Shown one piece after another: positions 34,871 through 42,559 of a stretch of DNA of 64,000 bases (the first letter of the stretch is position 1; each line of letters opens with the position of its first letter). Where the stretch lies: assembly GCF_002995495.1 (NCBI RefSeq), contig NZ_PVZV01000002.1:620001-684000 (forward strand). Reading direction: 5' to 3'. The notes beneath the pieces were generated by a model, which did no database searches, was not told the DNA's origin, and saw only the letters and a program-made list of their open reading frames with translations. This stretch comes from Actinocorallia populi. GTDB taxonomy: Bacteria > Actinomycetota > Actinomycetes > Streptosporangiales > Streptosporangiaceae. Made by a program: the position numbers and the translations under genes.

Positions 34871-35776
34871 ATGAGTGAACAGATCATCGCATTGGTGGCG
34901 GGAGCCACCCGGGGCGCGGGACGCGGCGTGGCCGTCGCGCTGGGGGAGATCGGCGCGACCGTCTACGTGACCGGCCGGAGCGGCGGCGGCAGGCGGTCGG
35001 AGATGGACCGGCCCGAGACGGTCGAGGAGACCGCCGAGCTCGTCACCGCGGCGGGCGGACGCGGCATCCCGGTCGTGGTGGACCATCTGGAACGCGAGCA
35101 GGTCCGGGCGCTGGTCGAGCGGATCGACGCCGAACAGGGGCGGCTCGACGTCCTGGTGAACGACATCTGGGGCGGCGAACTGCTGACCGACTGGGACGCC
35201 AAGATGTGGGAGCACTCCCTGGACGACGGGATGCGCATCCTGCGGCTGGCGGTCGACACCCACATCATCACCAGCCACTACGCCCTGCCGCTGCTCGTCA
35301 GGAACCCCGGCGGGCTGGTGGTGGAGATGACGGACGGGACGACGGAGTACAACACCGGCCACTACCGCATCTCCCTGTTCTACGACCTGGCGAAGGTGTC
35401 GGTGAACCGGCTCGGCTTCGCCCAGGGCGAGGAGCTGGCGCCGCTCGGGGCGACCGCGGTGTCGCTGACCCCCGGCTGGCTGCGGTCGGAGCTCATGCTG
35501 GATCACTTCGGCGTCACCGAGGAGACCTGGCGCGACGCGCTGGCGAAAGAACCCCACTTCGCCATCTCCGAGACCCCGCTGTTCGTGGGACGCGCGGTGG
35601 CCGCGCTCGCGACCGACCCCGAGCGGTCCCGGTGGAACGGGCAGTCGCTGTCCAGCGGGCAGCTCGCACAGGTCTACGGTTTCACCGACGTGGACGGCAG
35701 CCGCCCCGACGCGTGGCGGTACATCGTGGAGGTCCAGGACGCGGGCAAGCCCGCGGACGTCACCGGCTACCGCTGA
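34871..35776 (+). CDS. SDR family oxidoreductase
   Basis: A 301-residue short-chain dehydrogenase. The nucleotide motif is LVAGATRGAGRGVAVALGEIG (TGxxxGxG variant AGATRGAGRG). The usual Y-x-x-x-K catalytic pair is spread as YRISLFYDLAKVSVNRLGF, where YDLAK supplies Tyr and Lys. It is longer than a minimal SDR because of a C-terminal extension (RSRWNGQSLSSGQLAQVYGFTD). Start ATG 34871 with GAGGG upstream. The last 10 bp overlap the convergent WYL regulator gene. Substrate unknown. Confidence 0.83.
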   Translation: MSEQIIALVAGATRGAGRGVAVALGEIGATVYVTGRSGGGRRSEMDRPETVEETAELVTAAGGRGIPVVVDHLEREQVRALVERIDAEQGRLDVLVNDIWGGELLTDWDAKMWEHSLDDGMRILRLAVDTHIITSHYALPLLVRNPGGLVVEMTDGTTEYNTGHYRISLFYDLAKVSVNRLGFAQGEELAPLGATAVSLTPGWLRSELMLDHFGVTEETWRDALAKEPHFAISETPLFVGRAVAALATDPERSRWNGQSLSSGQLAQVYGFTDVDGSRPDAWRYIVEVQDAGKPADVTGYR

Positions 35777-36723
35777 TACAGCGCCGCCAGCCGTTCGGCC
35801 GAGTCCTTCAGGCGGGCGCGGAGCTCGGGGGGCTCCAGCACCTCGGCCTCCGGTCCGAGCCGGAGCAGCTGGTCGAAGGCGACATCCAGGTTCTCGACGG
35901 GCAGGACGGTGACGACCCACCCCTGCCCGTCGGGCTCCCCGGCCGCCGCGCGGGCCCGCTCCACGGCGGGCGGCTCGGCCACGCGGCGCAGCGACCGCAT
36001 CGCGTCGGGGCCGAGCCGGACGGTGATCTCGTCCCGGAACATGGACGCCACGAACCGTGCCGACGACTCCGCCCACATCCCGGCCAGGTCGAACGACTCG
36101 TCCCGCGTGAACACGGCGCCCGTCTCCCGCAGGGAGGTGATCCTGTTCACCCGGTAGGTCCGGAACCGCTCCCGCACGGTCGCCACCAGGTACCAGACGC
36201 CGCCTTTGAGAACGAGCCCGTAGGGCCGCACCGTCCTGGCGTTCTCGCGGTAGACGATCTCGATCTCACGGTCCGCCCAGACGGCACGGGCCAGCTCGAT
36301 GAGCAGCGGCGGCGGCTCGGCATCGGTCCACCAGCCGGGAATGTCCAGATGGAACCTCCGGCTCGTCCGCCCCGGAGCCTCCCGCAGCGGCTCGGGCAGC
36401 GCGGCGAGCAGCTTCAACCGCGTCGAGGCCACCACGTCGGCCAGCCCCATCTGGTCGGCCGGCCCGTCCAGTCCCGCCAGGAACAACGCCTCCGCCTCGT
36501 CCTTCGTGATCCCCGTCAACCGCGTACGGAACCCGCCGACCAGCCGATACCCACCATGACGCCCCTGGTCGGCATAAACCGGAATCCCCGCCTCGGCCAG
36601 CGCCAGCATGTCCCGGTACACCGTCCGCTCGGACACCTCCAGCTCCCCGGCCAGCTCGGCGGCGGTCATCGACCCGCGCGACTGGAGCAGCAACACCACG
36701 GAGATCAGACGGGCGGCACGCAC
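35767..36723 (-). CDS. WYL-domain transcriptional regulator with HTH-11
   Basis: A 318-residue DeoR-like regulator. The N-terminal HTH has the usual LISVVLLLQSRGSMTAAELAGELEVSERTVYRDM, followed by the YADQGRHGGYRLVGG wing. A WYL domain includes RPYGLVLKGGVWYLVATVRERFRTYRVNRI. WYL proteins often sense nucleic-acid or metabolite ligands. GTG start at 36723 with TAGGTT 6 nt upstream, so probably leaderless. Its 3' end overlaps the SDR gene tail to tail. Targets unknown. Confidence 0.87.
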   Translation of the reverse strand: MRAARLISVVLLLQSRGSMTAAELAGELEVSERTVYRDMLALAEAGIPVYADQGRHGGYRLVGGFRTRLTGITKDEAEALFLAGLDGPADQMGLADVVASTRLKLLAALPEPLREAPGRTSRRFHLDIPGWWTDAEPPPLLIELARAVWADREIEIVYRENARTVRPYGLVLKGGVWYLVATVRERFRTYRVNRITSLRETGAVFTRDESFDLAGMWAESSARFVASMFRDEITVRLGPDAMRSLRRVAEPPAVERARAAAGEPDGQGWVVTVLPVENLDVAFDQLLRLGPEAEVLEPPELRARLKDSAERLAALYQR

Positions 36724-36729
36724 ACCCCC

Positions 36730-36735
36730 AACCTA
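36730..36735 (-). promoter_or_regulatory. -10 element (TAGGTT), leaderless geometry
   Basis: On the minus strand TAGGTT is followed by 6 nt and then GTG at 36723, with no ribosome-binding site between. Confidence 0.5.
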
Positions 36736-36772
36736 AACCGAGCGCGATGCGCCGCGATCACGCCTCGGACCA

Positions 36773-37369
36773 TCACGAAGGGCCGTGCCTGCGGCTCGGT
36801 CGCCGCCGCATCCCGGCGTAGAACAGCGCGGTGGCGGTAACGGCGAGCAGGCCGCAGACGGCTCCCGGGCCGACGACGTCGACACCGTGGTCGTCCGTGG
36901 CGGAGATCCACGGATCAAGGGCGCCGAGCGGGTCCTCGAGCAGGACCGCCCGCTGCCCGGCCTCGAACTGGCCGCGGCAGTTCTGCGTGCGGTCCAGGCT
37001 CCGGGCCGCGCCTGAGGCGTCGGCGACCCGGCAGGAGAAGTCCGCGCTCTCGGTGCGCGGGATCTCCCGGACCTCGACCACCAGGACCTCGGTCCGCTCG
37101 CCGAAGGCCGCGGCGTAGGTCTCGTGCAGGACGGGACCCGAGAAGATCATGAGGCACAGGGCGGCGGTGCCCGCGACGGCCGCGGCTCCCGCCCGGTTCC
37201 AGGCGATGCCGGCCACGGTGGCCGCGGTGGCGGTGGCGAGCATCCCGATGAAGAGGCCTCCCGCGTACCAGAGGCACAGGCCGACGACCGCGCCCATCAG
37301 GCAGGCCGCCGGGATCAGCACGGCCCACAACAGGGAGCTCGACGTGCGCGGGGGAACGGTGGCCGTCAC
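36773..37369 (-). CDS. Membrane protein of unknown function
   Basis: A 198-residue protein with three N-terminal hydrophobic segments (LLWAVLIPAACLMGAVVGLCLWYAG, LFIGMLATATAATVAGIAW and AGTAALCLMIFSGPVL). A soluble extracytoplasmic-type part has two Cys (FSCRV and QNCRG) that could form a disulfide. A C-terminal helix ends it. GTG start at 37369 with GGAGGG 5 nt upstream. I recognise no family. Stand-alone gene. Confidence 0.65.
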   Translation of the reverse strand: MTATVPPRTSSSLLWAVLIPAACLMGAVVGLCLWYAGGLFIGMLATATAATVAGIAWNRAGAAAVAGTAALCLMIFSGPVLHETYAAAFGERTEVLVVEVREIPRTESADFSCRVADASGAARSLDRTQNCRGQFEAGQRAVLLEDPLGALDPWISATDDHGVDVVGPGAVCGLLAVTATALFYAGMRRRPSRRHGPS

Positions 37370-37472
37370 ATGGACCCTCCTTCGGGGGGTGATCTTAGGC
37401 GCGAGGCCGCCCGGGAGCGGCCCGCGGGGTGCCGGTGTCACGATCCGGCCAGGTTCGCCTCTCCGGAATATG

Positions 37473-37511
37473 GTCACGATCCTTGACTATCAAGAATCGT
37501 GACTATAGATT
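37473..37511 (+). promoter_or_regulatory. Promoter overlapped by a large palindromic operator
   Basis: GTCACGATCCTTGA (37473-37486) and TCAAGAATCGTGAC (37490-37503) form a 14-bp inverted repeat with one mismatch and a 3-nt centre. The -35 box TTGACT (37483-37488) sits inside the palindrome, and the -10 box TAGATT (37506-37511) follows at exactly 17 nt. Binding of a dimeric repressor here would block the promoter of the SRPBCC gene starting at 37559. Confidence 0.75.
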
Positions 37512-37558
37512 GGTCTCAGTCGAACAGCCCCCCGGGGCCCTTCTCAAGGAGAGTCGTC

Positions 37559-37975
37559 ATGGCCGGTGTCAACGGTTTCGAGTACGCCATCACCCGCACC
37601 CTGAACGTCCCGGTCGAGCAGGTCTGGAAGGCCTGGACCGTCGCGGAGGACTACGGCAAGTGGGCCAGCGCCGAGGAGGTCGTCATGGACGTGCGCCCCG
37701 GCGGCGAGTGGAGCTCGGTGATGGTCATCCCCGGCGGCGTCCGCGTCCCGCTGGGCGGGGGCTACACCGAGGTGGTGGAGGGCGAGCGCCTGGTCATGGG
37801 CATGAACGTGCCCGGCCGCGACGAGCCCGTGCTGATGCGCCTGGACCTGGCCGCCGACGGCGAGGGCACCAGGGTGACCCTGTCCCAGACCCTCGACACC
37901 GCCGCCGAGCGCGACGATGCCGAGCAGGGCAGCAACATGCTCCTCGACGGCCTGGCCGCCTTCCTCGCCGCCTGA
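37559..37975 (+). CDS. SRPBCC (AHSA1-like) domain protein
   Basis: A 138-residue START-like protein of the AHSA1/polyketide-cyclase-like superfamily: YAITRTLNVPVEQVWKAWTVAEDYGKWAS opening, DVRPGGEWSSVM and a closing DTAAERDDAEQGSNMLLDGLAAFLA helix. Such small proteins bind hydrophobic ligands. In many actinomycetes they are paired with an ArsR-type repressor; here the nearest ArsR-like gene is at 38255 and is not in the same operon. AAGGAG precedes the ATG. Strongly regulated by the palindrome upstream, judging from its position. Confidence 0.82.
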   Translation: MAGVNGFEYAITRTLNVPVEQVWKAWTVAEDYGKWASAEEVVMDVRPGGEWSSVMVIPGGVRVPLGGGYTEVVEGERLVMGMNVPGRDEPVLMRLDLAADGEGTRVTLSQTLDTAAERDDAEQGSNMLLDGLAAFLAA

Positions 37976-38039
37976 GCGGGCCGTCCTCGGCGCTTCGGTG
38001 AAGCCCGTGCCGACCGATGCGCGCGGGTGAGCCCGCATT

Positions 38040-38075
38040 GTGCAGGTGGCCGCCCTCGTCGGCGGCCACCTGCAC
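38040..38075. terminator. Perfect 15-bp stem-loop downstream of the SRPBCC gene
   Basis: GTGCAGGTGGCCGCC and GGCGGCCACCTGCAC pair perfectly around a 6-nt loop (CTCGTC). A smaller hairpin GCGGG-TGAG-CCCGC (38023-38036) precedes it. They lie 48-100 bp after the SRPBCC stop with no U-tract, so a factor-assisted terminator or a stable RNA end is the likeliest role. Confidence 0.6.
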
Positions 38076-38219
38076 GGATGGGGTGCGGGTAGTGAGCCGA
38101 GGGGCGGCGGGGAGGCCGGGCGACGCCCGCCGCGAGATTCCGGAGCGCATCCGGACCGATCTGGAGGCGCCGGTTCGCGGCTTCTCGCGGCCTGTCTCGT
38201 GATCACGGGTGCGGGGCGC

Positions 38220-38248
38220 TTGTCAACGATATCGAAATTACGTAATCT
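38220..38248 (+). promoter_or_regulatory. Promoter with palindromes for a leaderless regulator gene
   Basis: TTGTCA (38220-38225), a 17-nt spacer and TAATCT (38243-38248) end 6 nt before the GTG at 38255. Within the promoter are two perfect palindromes, CGATATCG (38227-38234) and ATTACGTAAT (38237-38246), the latter covering part of the -10. This suggests autoregulation by the encoded ArsR-like protein. Confidence 0.72.
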
Positions 38249-38254
38249 CGTACC

Positions 38255-38812
38255 GTGGCAGAAGAAGAGGGTTGGGACAGCGGTGGCGGGCCGACGGTCG
38301 AGGAGCGCCTGAGCGCGGTCGAGGAGGCGCTCGCGGGGCTGCTCGCCGCGCAGAAGCGGCGCGGGCGCGTGAACGTGCCGGAGCCGGGGGCGGAGGGCGC
38401 CGTTCCAGCGGACCTCTTCTGGGCCCTGGAAGGGCTGCGCGAGCGCGAGCCCGCCCCGGGCGCGGTGATGATCGTCGGTGATGTGACGCTGCCCGACGGC
38501 CGCACGGCCGGTTGGCAGCTCGGCGCGGGCACCGACGACCTCCTCGCCGACGAGTGGGAGGCTCTGGCGGACGTGTTCGCCGCGCTCGGCCATCCGGTGC
38601 GGCTGCGTCTGCTGCGGGAGGTGCTGCGCGGGCGCGGCACGGCCCGTGAGCTGGCCGAGCTCGAGGGAATGGGCACGACCGGGCAGGTCTACCACCACCT
38701 GCGCCAGCTCGTGACGGCCGGCTGGCTGCGCGTGCGCGACGGCGGCCACCACGAGGTGCCCGCCGAACGGGTGGTGCCGCTGCTGACGGCGATCGTGGGA
38801 GGGCGGCGATGA
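38255..38812 (+). CDS. ArsR-like HTH transcriptional regulator
   Basis: A 185-residue protein. Residues 1-110 contain a short coiled-coil-like start (VEERLSAVEEALAGLLAAQKR) and a region of unknown type. The C-terminal 80 residues are an ArsR-type winged helix (ADVFAALGHPVRLRLLREVLRGRGTARELAELEGMGTTGQVYHHLRQLVTAGWL). No metal-binding Cys cluster is seen. GTG start, mRNA apparently leaderless. It overlaps the M23 peptidase gene by ATGA, so regulator and peptidase form an operon. Confidence 0.82.
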   Translation: MAEEEGWDSGGGPTVEERLSAVEEALAGLLAAQKRRGRVNVPEPGAEGAVPADLFWALEGLREREPAPGAVMIVGDVTLPDGRTAGWQLGAGTDDLLADEWEALADVFAALGHPVRLRLLREVLRGRGTARELAELEGMGTTGQVYHHLRQLVTAGWLRVRDGGHHEVPAERVVPLLTAIVGGRR

Positions 38813-39720
38813 GCGGCGCGGGCCCGGCCAAGGGAAGGAAACGCCGCTGGGTGGCCCGCTGGAGCGACGTGTACATCAAGGTCTTCCTCGCGGGGGTCAC
38901 GGCGCTCCTGCTGCTGGACCTCCCCGGCTGGTGGTACTGGGTCTTCCTCGGCGTGCTCGCCCTGGCATACGTACGCCCGCCCTGGGACCGCGCACGCGAG
39001 CCCGTGACGGTGGCCGCCCCCGTGTCCGGAACATGGCTGGCGCTCAACAGCCCCGGCTCGAAGGTCCCCGCGCACGGCACCCGCGGCTGCGGCCAGACGT
39101 ACGCCATCGACGTCCTGATCCCGTCGAACGTCACGGCGGCGGGCGGCGACCACCCCAGACCCCGCTTCGGCTGGGGCATACCGGACGCCCCCGAGAGCTT
39201 CCCGGCCTTCGGAGCGCCGATCCACGCCGTCGCCGACGGCAGGGTGGTCGCGGCGACCGACCGGCAACGCGACCACCGCGCCCGCAACACCTGGTCCGGC
39301 TTCCTGTACATGCTGCTCGAAGGCGTCGTGCGCCAGGCCGGCGGCTGGCGTCTCATCTTCGGCAACCTCGTGGTCCTCGACCACGGCGACGGCGTGTACT
39401 CGGCCTACGCCCACCTCCGGCGCGGCTCGCTGCGCGTACGGCCGGGCGACCGCGTCCAGGCCGGGCGGGTACTCGGCGAGGTCGGCAACACCGGCAACAC
39501 GTCCGAGCCGCACCTGCACTTCCAGCTCATGGACCGCCCCCGCCCGCAGGAGGCCGCAGGCGTCCCCTTCCGCTGGAAGGGCGCCACGGTGCGAGAAGAC
39601 GCCGTCGCGCCCCGCTACGGCCTCCCGAAACCCGGCGAAGGCGAACCGGGCCTCCCCGCGAACGCCCAGGTCTTCGAGTCACAACCGGACTCACGCCGAA
39701 CACCCGAGTCCGCGGTGTGA
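38809..39720 (+). CDS. Membrane-anchored M23 family metallopeptidase
   Basis: A 303-residue protein. Two hydrophobic segments at about residues 23-53 (VYIKVFLAGVTALLLLDL and WWYWVFLGVLALAYV) form an N-terminal anchor. A LytM/M23 domain follows with FGAPIHAVADGRVV, GNLVVLDHGDGVYSAYAHL and the metal/catalytic signature GNTGNTSEPHLHFQL. The first zinc ligand, normally in a GxHxGxD motif, is not obvious (HGTRGCGQTYAID), so activity is not assured. Probably acts on cell-wall peptides. Translationally coupled to the ArsR-like regulator, an unusual pairing. Confidence 0.82.
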   Translation: MSGAGPAKGRKRRWVARWSDVYIKVFLAGVTALLLLDLPGWWYWVFLGVLALAYVRPPWDRAREPVTVAAPVSGTWLALNSPGSKVPAHGTRGCGQTYAIDVLIPSNVTAAGGDHPRPRFGWGIPDAPESFPAFGAPIHAVADGRVVAATDRQRDHRARNTWSGFLYMLLEGVVRQAGGWRLIFGNLVVLDHGDGVYSAYAHLRRGSLRVRPGDRVQAGRVLGEVGNTGNTSEPHLHFQLMDRPRPQEAAGVPFRWKGATVREDAVAPRYGLPKPGEGEPGLPANAQVFESQPDSRRTPESAV

Positions 39721-39903
39721 GCTGGCCGGCACGACGGGCCGCCGGTCACCGCTGCGCCACCGCCGTTCCACCTCGCCGAGGGACGGCGTCGGCCGGACCA
39801 GCGACCCGGCGAAGCCCGCCGACATCGCCGATGGCGGCCACGGCCGGACACGCCGACCGTGGCCGCCACATGTTCACGAGAGCCGTCTGCCAGGATCTCC
39901 AGT

Positions 39904-40443
39904 GTGGTGAATGTGACGGTCGTCCTGATCTGCGGTCCCGCGGGAGTGGGAAAGTCCTCGACCGCCTACGAGGTGTCGCGGCGGCTCGCACAGGCCGACA
40001 TCGCACACGCCCTGATCGACACCGACGAACTGGACCGCGTACACCCCTGGCCGCCGCCGGGACTGGGCACCGCCGAGCTCTCCCGGCGCAACCTCCAGGC
40101 GTTGTGGACCAATTACGAGGCCCTCGGACACACCCGGCTGATCCTCACCGGAGTCTTCGTCGACCTCTCCGGTCCGCTCGACTGGATCCGCCAGGCCATT
40201 CCCAGGGCGAGAATCGTCTTCGTCCGGCTCATGGCCGACGCCTCCACCCTCCAGGCCCGCGTCCACAGACGCGAGATCGGAACGGGAGCGCAGGAACAGT
40301 GGCAGCGGACGCTGGCGCAGCTCGACGAGATCGCCGGCAGGACATCCGAGCTCGAAACACTGAGAATCGACACGAGCGGCAGGACCGTCGGCGACATCGC
40401 CGCCGAGATCGTCGAACACTGGCACACATACTGGGCTCTTTGA
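39904..40443 (+). CDS. AAA-type nucleoside/aminoglycoside-kinase-like P-loop protein
   Basis: A 179-residue P-loop protein: Walker A GPAGVGKSSTA, IDTDELDRVHPW, a LILTGVF strand and RIVFVRLMADASTLQARVHRREIG typical of the small-molecule kinase (AAA_33/cytidylate-kinase-like) class. It should phosphorylate a small substrate, but the target is unknown. Start at GTG 39904 or GTG 39907; a weak AGGA lies upstream. Stand-alone gene. About 180 bp before it and 276 bp after it contain no convincing gene. Confidence 0.75.
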   Translation: MVNVTVVLICGPAGVGKSSTAYEVSRRLAQADIAHALIDTDELDRVHPWPPPGLGTAELSRRNLQALWTNYEALGHTRLILTGVFVDLSGPLDWIRQAIPRARIVFVRLMADASTLQARVHRREIGTGAQEQWQRTLAQLDEIAGRTSELETLRIDTSGRTVGDIAAEIVEHWHTYWAL

Positions 40444-40719
40444 GCGCGCCTGTCACGGATCCGGCTCCAGACCCGTGCCACGAGTGCTGTGTTCGCCTCG
40501 GATGTCCTCGCCCGGTGGAGAGCAAGTCTCGGGTAGCTGGGGATGAAGTCTTTCCAGGCCGGGTGTAGGCGGGGTCTATCTGGGCAGATGGCTAGATCAT
40601 GGACCAGAACACCACAAACGGCATACTGCCCGTTCGCACCGATCTCCCGCCACCACGCCATGGCGGCCCGTACCGCAGGAACCGGCCCGGGGCCGGGGGA
40701 CGACGAGGGAGGAGAGGCC

Positions 40720-41010
40720 ATGACCGACACGGGACGTGAAGGGCAGGAGCAGGGCAGGCACGAAGAGGGCAGGGGAGCCCAGGGGGAGGAGCGCCAGGGC
40801 AAGAGCCGGATCGTCCCGGAGGGCGACCCGGCCGACCGCGGGCCCGGCGCGCACTCGGGCCTGGAGGAGCGGCCCCGCCCCCGCGTGATCCCCGGTACCG
40901 GGAGCGCCGCCGAGGGGTACGCCGCCGAGGCTCCCGGCCCGGAGGGCGGCACCCGTCAGGGAGATCCCCTGAAGGGCAGGGAGACGGACGAGGAGGATCC
41001 GCCCCGCTAG
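40720..41010 (+). CDS. Small hydrophilic hypothetical protein
   Basis: A 96-residue protein, almost entirely Gly, Glu, Arg, Asp, Pro and Gln, with no hydrophobic core (for example GREGQEQGRHEEGRGAQGEE). It is predicted to be disordered. A good GGGAGGAGAGG ribosome site precedes ATG 40720, and a terminator follows the stop, both arguing for a real gene. I recognise no family. Small charged proteins of this kind in actinomycetes are sometimes stress-related, but that is a guess. Confidence 0.6.
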   Translation: MTDTGREGQEQGRHEEGRGAQGEERQGKSRIVPEGDPADRGPGAHSGLEERPRPRVIPGTGSAAEGYAAEAPGPEGGTRQGDPLKGRETDEEDPPR

Positions 41011-41036
41011 GGGGAGTCCTCCGCCCCTGTGCCCGC

Positions 41037-41060
41037 GGCCCGGACCCCGAGGTCCGGGCC
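41037..41060 (+). terminator. Intrinsic-type hairpin after the small hydrophilic gene
   Basis: GGCCCGGACC-CCGA-GGTCCGGGCC is a perfect 10-bp stem with a 4-nt loop, 26 bp after the stop codon at 41010, followed by TTCCC. Confidence 0.72.
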
Positions 41061-41120
41061 TTCCCGTGCCCGGCCCTTCCCCAAGGCGGGCCTTCGGGAG
41101 GAGACGCGGACCACGTCTCC

Positions 41121-41126
41121 TAAGGT
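41121..41126 (+). promoter_or_regulatory. -10 element (TAAGGT), leaderless geometry
   Basis: TAAGGT is followed by 6 nt and the ATG at 41133; no ribosome-binding site is seen. Confidence 0.5.
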
Positions 41127-41132
41127 TTCCGG

Positions 41133-41903
41133 ATGACCAGTGACCTTCTCCGTCTCACCGTCCTGGGCAGCGCGACCCCCTACGCGAGCGTGGACAACCC
41201 CTGTTCCGGCTACCTGGTGTCCGGCGGGGACACCCGCGTGTGGGTGGACGCGGGCAGCGGGACGCTGGCCCGACTGCAACGGCATGTCCGGTTGGACGAG
41301 CTGGACGCGATCTGGATCTCGCACCTGCACGCCGATCACAGTGCGGACCTGCTCACCGCCTACTACGCCGCGCTCTACGCCGACATCCGGCTCACCGCGC
41401 CGATCCCCCTGTACGGTCCGCCGGGCATCGCCGACCGCCTCGCCCACTTCCTCACCAACACCGCCACCCGCAGCCCGATCGAATCGGCCTTCGCCGTCGG
41501 GGAACTCCACGACGGGCACCGGGCGCGGGCGGGCGCGCTCACGCTGACCAGCCGGTCGGTGCGGCACGGCATGCCCGCCTTCGCCCTGCGCGTCGAGACC
41601 GAGGACCGGTCGCTGGTGTACTCCGGGGACACGGCTCCCTGCCCCGCGCTGACGGACCTGGCCGACGGATGCGACGTGCTGCTGTGCGAGGCCGAGAGCG
41701 ACCGGGCCCCGGCCGCGGAGGAGCAGGTCCACCACACTCCGGAGGACGCCGGCGACACCGCCCGCTCAGCCGGGGCGAAACGGCTGATCGTCACCCACGT
41801 CGGACCTTTCCTCACCCCCCGGCAGGCGGTGTCCCGTGCCTCGACCCGTTTCGACGGCCCCATCGACTACGCCGCCCCCGGCACCACCTTCCCGGTGGAG
41901 TGA
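41133..41903 (+). CDS. Metallo-beta-lactamase-fold hydrolase
   Basis: A 256-residue MBL-fold enzyme. LTVLGSATPYASVDNPCSGYLV opening, metal motif HLHADH, VYSGDTAPC, and the closing IVTHVGPF. These match the RNase Z-like/AtsA-type branch of MBL hydrolases. A complete metal set (HxHxDH, later Asp in SGDT and His in THVGP) is visible. Probably leaderless. A second, badly decayed copy of the same gene lies at 44.2-44.4 kb. Confidence 0.86.
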   Translation: MTSDLLRLTVLGSATPYASVDNPCSGYLVSGGDTRVWVDAGSGTLARLQRHVRLDELDAIWISHLHADHSADLLTAYYAALYADIRLTAPIPLYGPPGIADRLAHFLTNTATRSPIESAFAVGELHDGHRARAGALTLTSRSVRHGMPAFALRVETEDRSLVYSGDTAPCPALTDLADGCDVLLCEAESDRAPAAEEQVHHTPEDAGDTARSAGAKRLIVTHVGPFLTPRQAVSRASTRFDGPIDYAAPGTTFPVE

Positions 41904-42084
41904 CGCCCTGCGTCTTCGGAGCCCACGAGGAGGCGTCCCCACGCGGAACGCTCCCGGGCCGTCCGGGCGAGCGGCGTCACCGGAGACGGGACCGGCTCGG
42001 CGCGGGGCATGGACGCCGCGGCCGGGGACGGCTCGAACGCGGAGCCGGGAGCGTCCGCGATCGAGCCGGCCGCGTGGAACGGCG

Positions 42085-42528
42085 TCAGGCGCGGGCGGCG
42101 GCGAGGGCGGGGAGGTTCTGGTTGCCGTCGGCCCAGGTGGCGGTCATGACGACGCCGGTGATCCGCCATCCGGCGGCGGTGCGGACGAGGTCGAAGCGGT
42201 AGTCGCCGCCGAGCGTCCACAGCGGGGAGCCGTGCGGATCGGCCAGGCGGTGGGTCGCCTGGAAGGCGGCGGTGCAGACGGCGCGGTCGCCGTCGACGTC
42301 GACGAGATGGTTGGTGATCAGGTGCTGGGTGGCGTCGAATCCGCCGAGCGCGCCCGACCAGGCGTCGGCGATCTGGCGCGGGGTCAGCACGGCGGGCTCA
42401 CCGCCGTGGAGGCTGGTGTAGTCGAGGGTGACCTTGTCGGCGAACACGGCCTCGAGGCGGTCCCACTCGCGGTGGTCGGCGTGCCACGCCATGCGCGTGC
42501 AGGTCTCGATGATCTCCAGGGCGGACAT
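42085..42528 (-). CDS. SnoaL-like/NTF2-fold protein
   Basis: A 147-residue SnoaL-like domain protein: ALEIIETCTRMAWHADHREWDRLEAVFADKVTLDYTSL opening, TQHLITNHLVDVDGDRAVCTAAF and the LGGDYRFDLVRTAAGWRITGVV closing strand. These small dimeric folds include isomerases, dehydratases and plain ligand binders. GAAAGGGG precedes the ATG. It is 31 bp after the alpha/beta hydrolase and probably in one operon with it, under the divergent TetR gene. Confidence 0.85.
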   Translation of the reverse strand: MSALEIIETCTRMAWHADHREWDRLEAVFADKVTLDYTSLHGGEPAVLTPRQIADAWSGALGGFDATQHLITNHLVDVDGDRAVCTAAFQATHRLADPHGSPLWTLGGDYRFDLVRTAAGWRITGVVMTATWADGNQNLPALAAARA

Positions 42529-42559
42529 GGAAGCCCCTTTCGTCGGTGGGAACGGGCGG

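Noticed and set aside
40444-40719. Possible transposase remnant on the minus strand (AWWREIGANGQYAVCG... and LHPAWKDFIPSYPRL)
   Set aside because: The translation looks protein-like, but no DDE residues, terminal repeats or target duplications were found; too weak to call.
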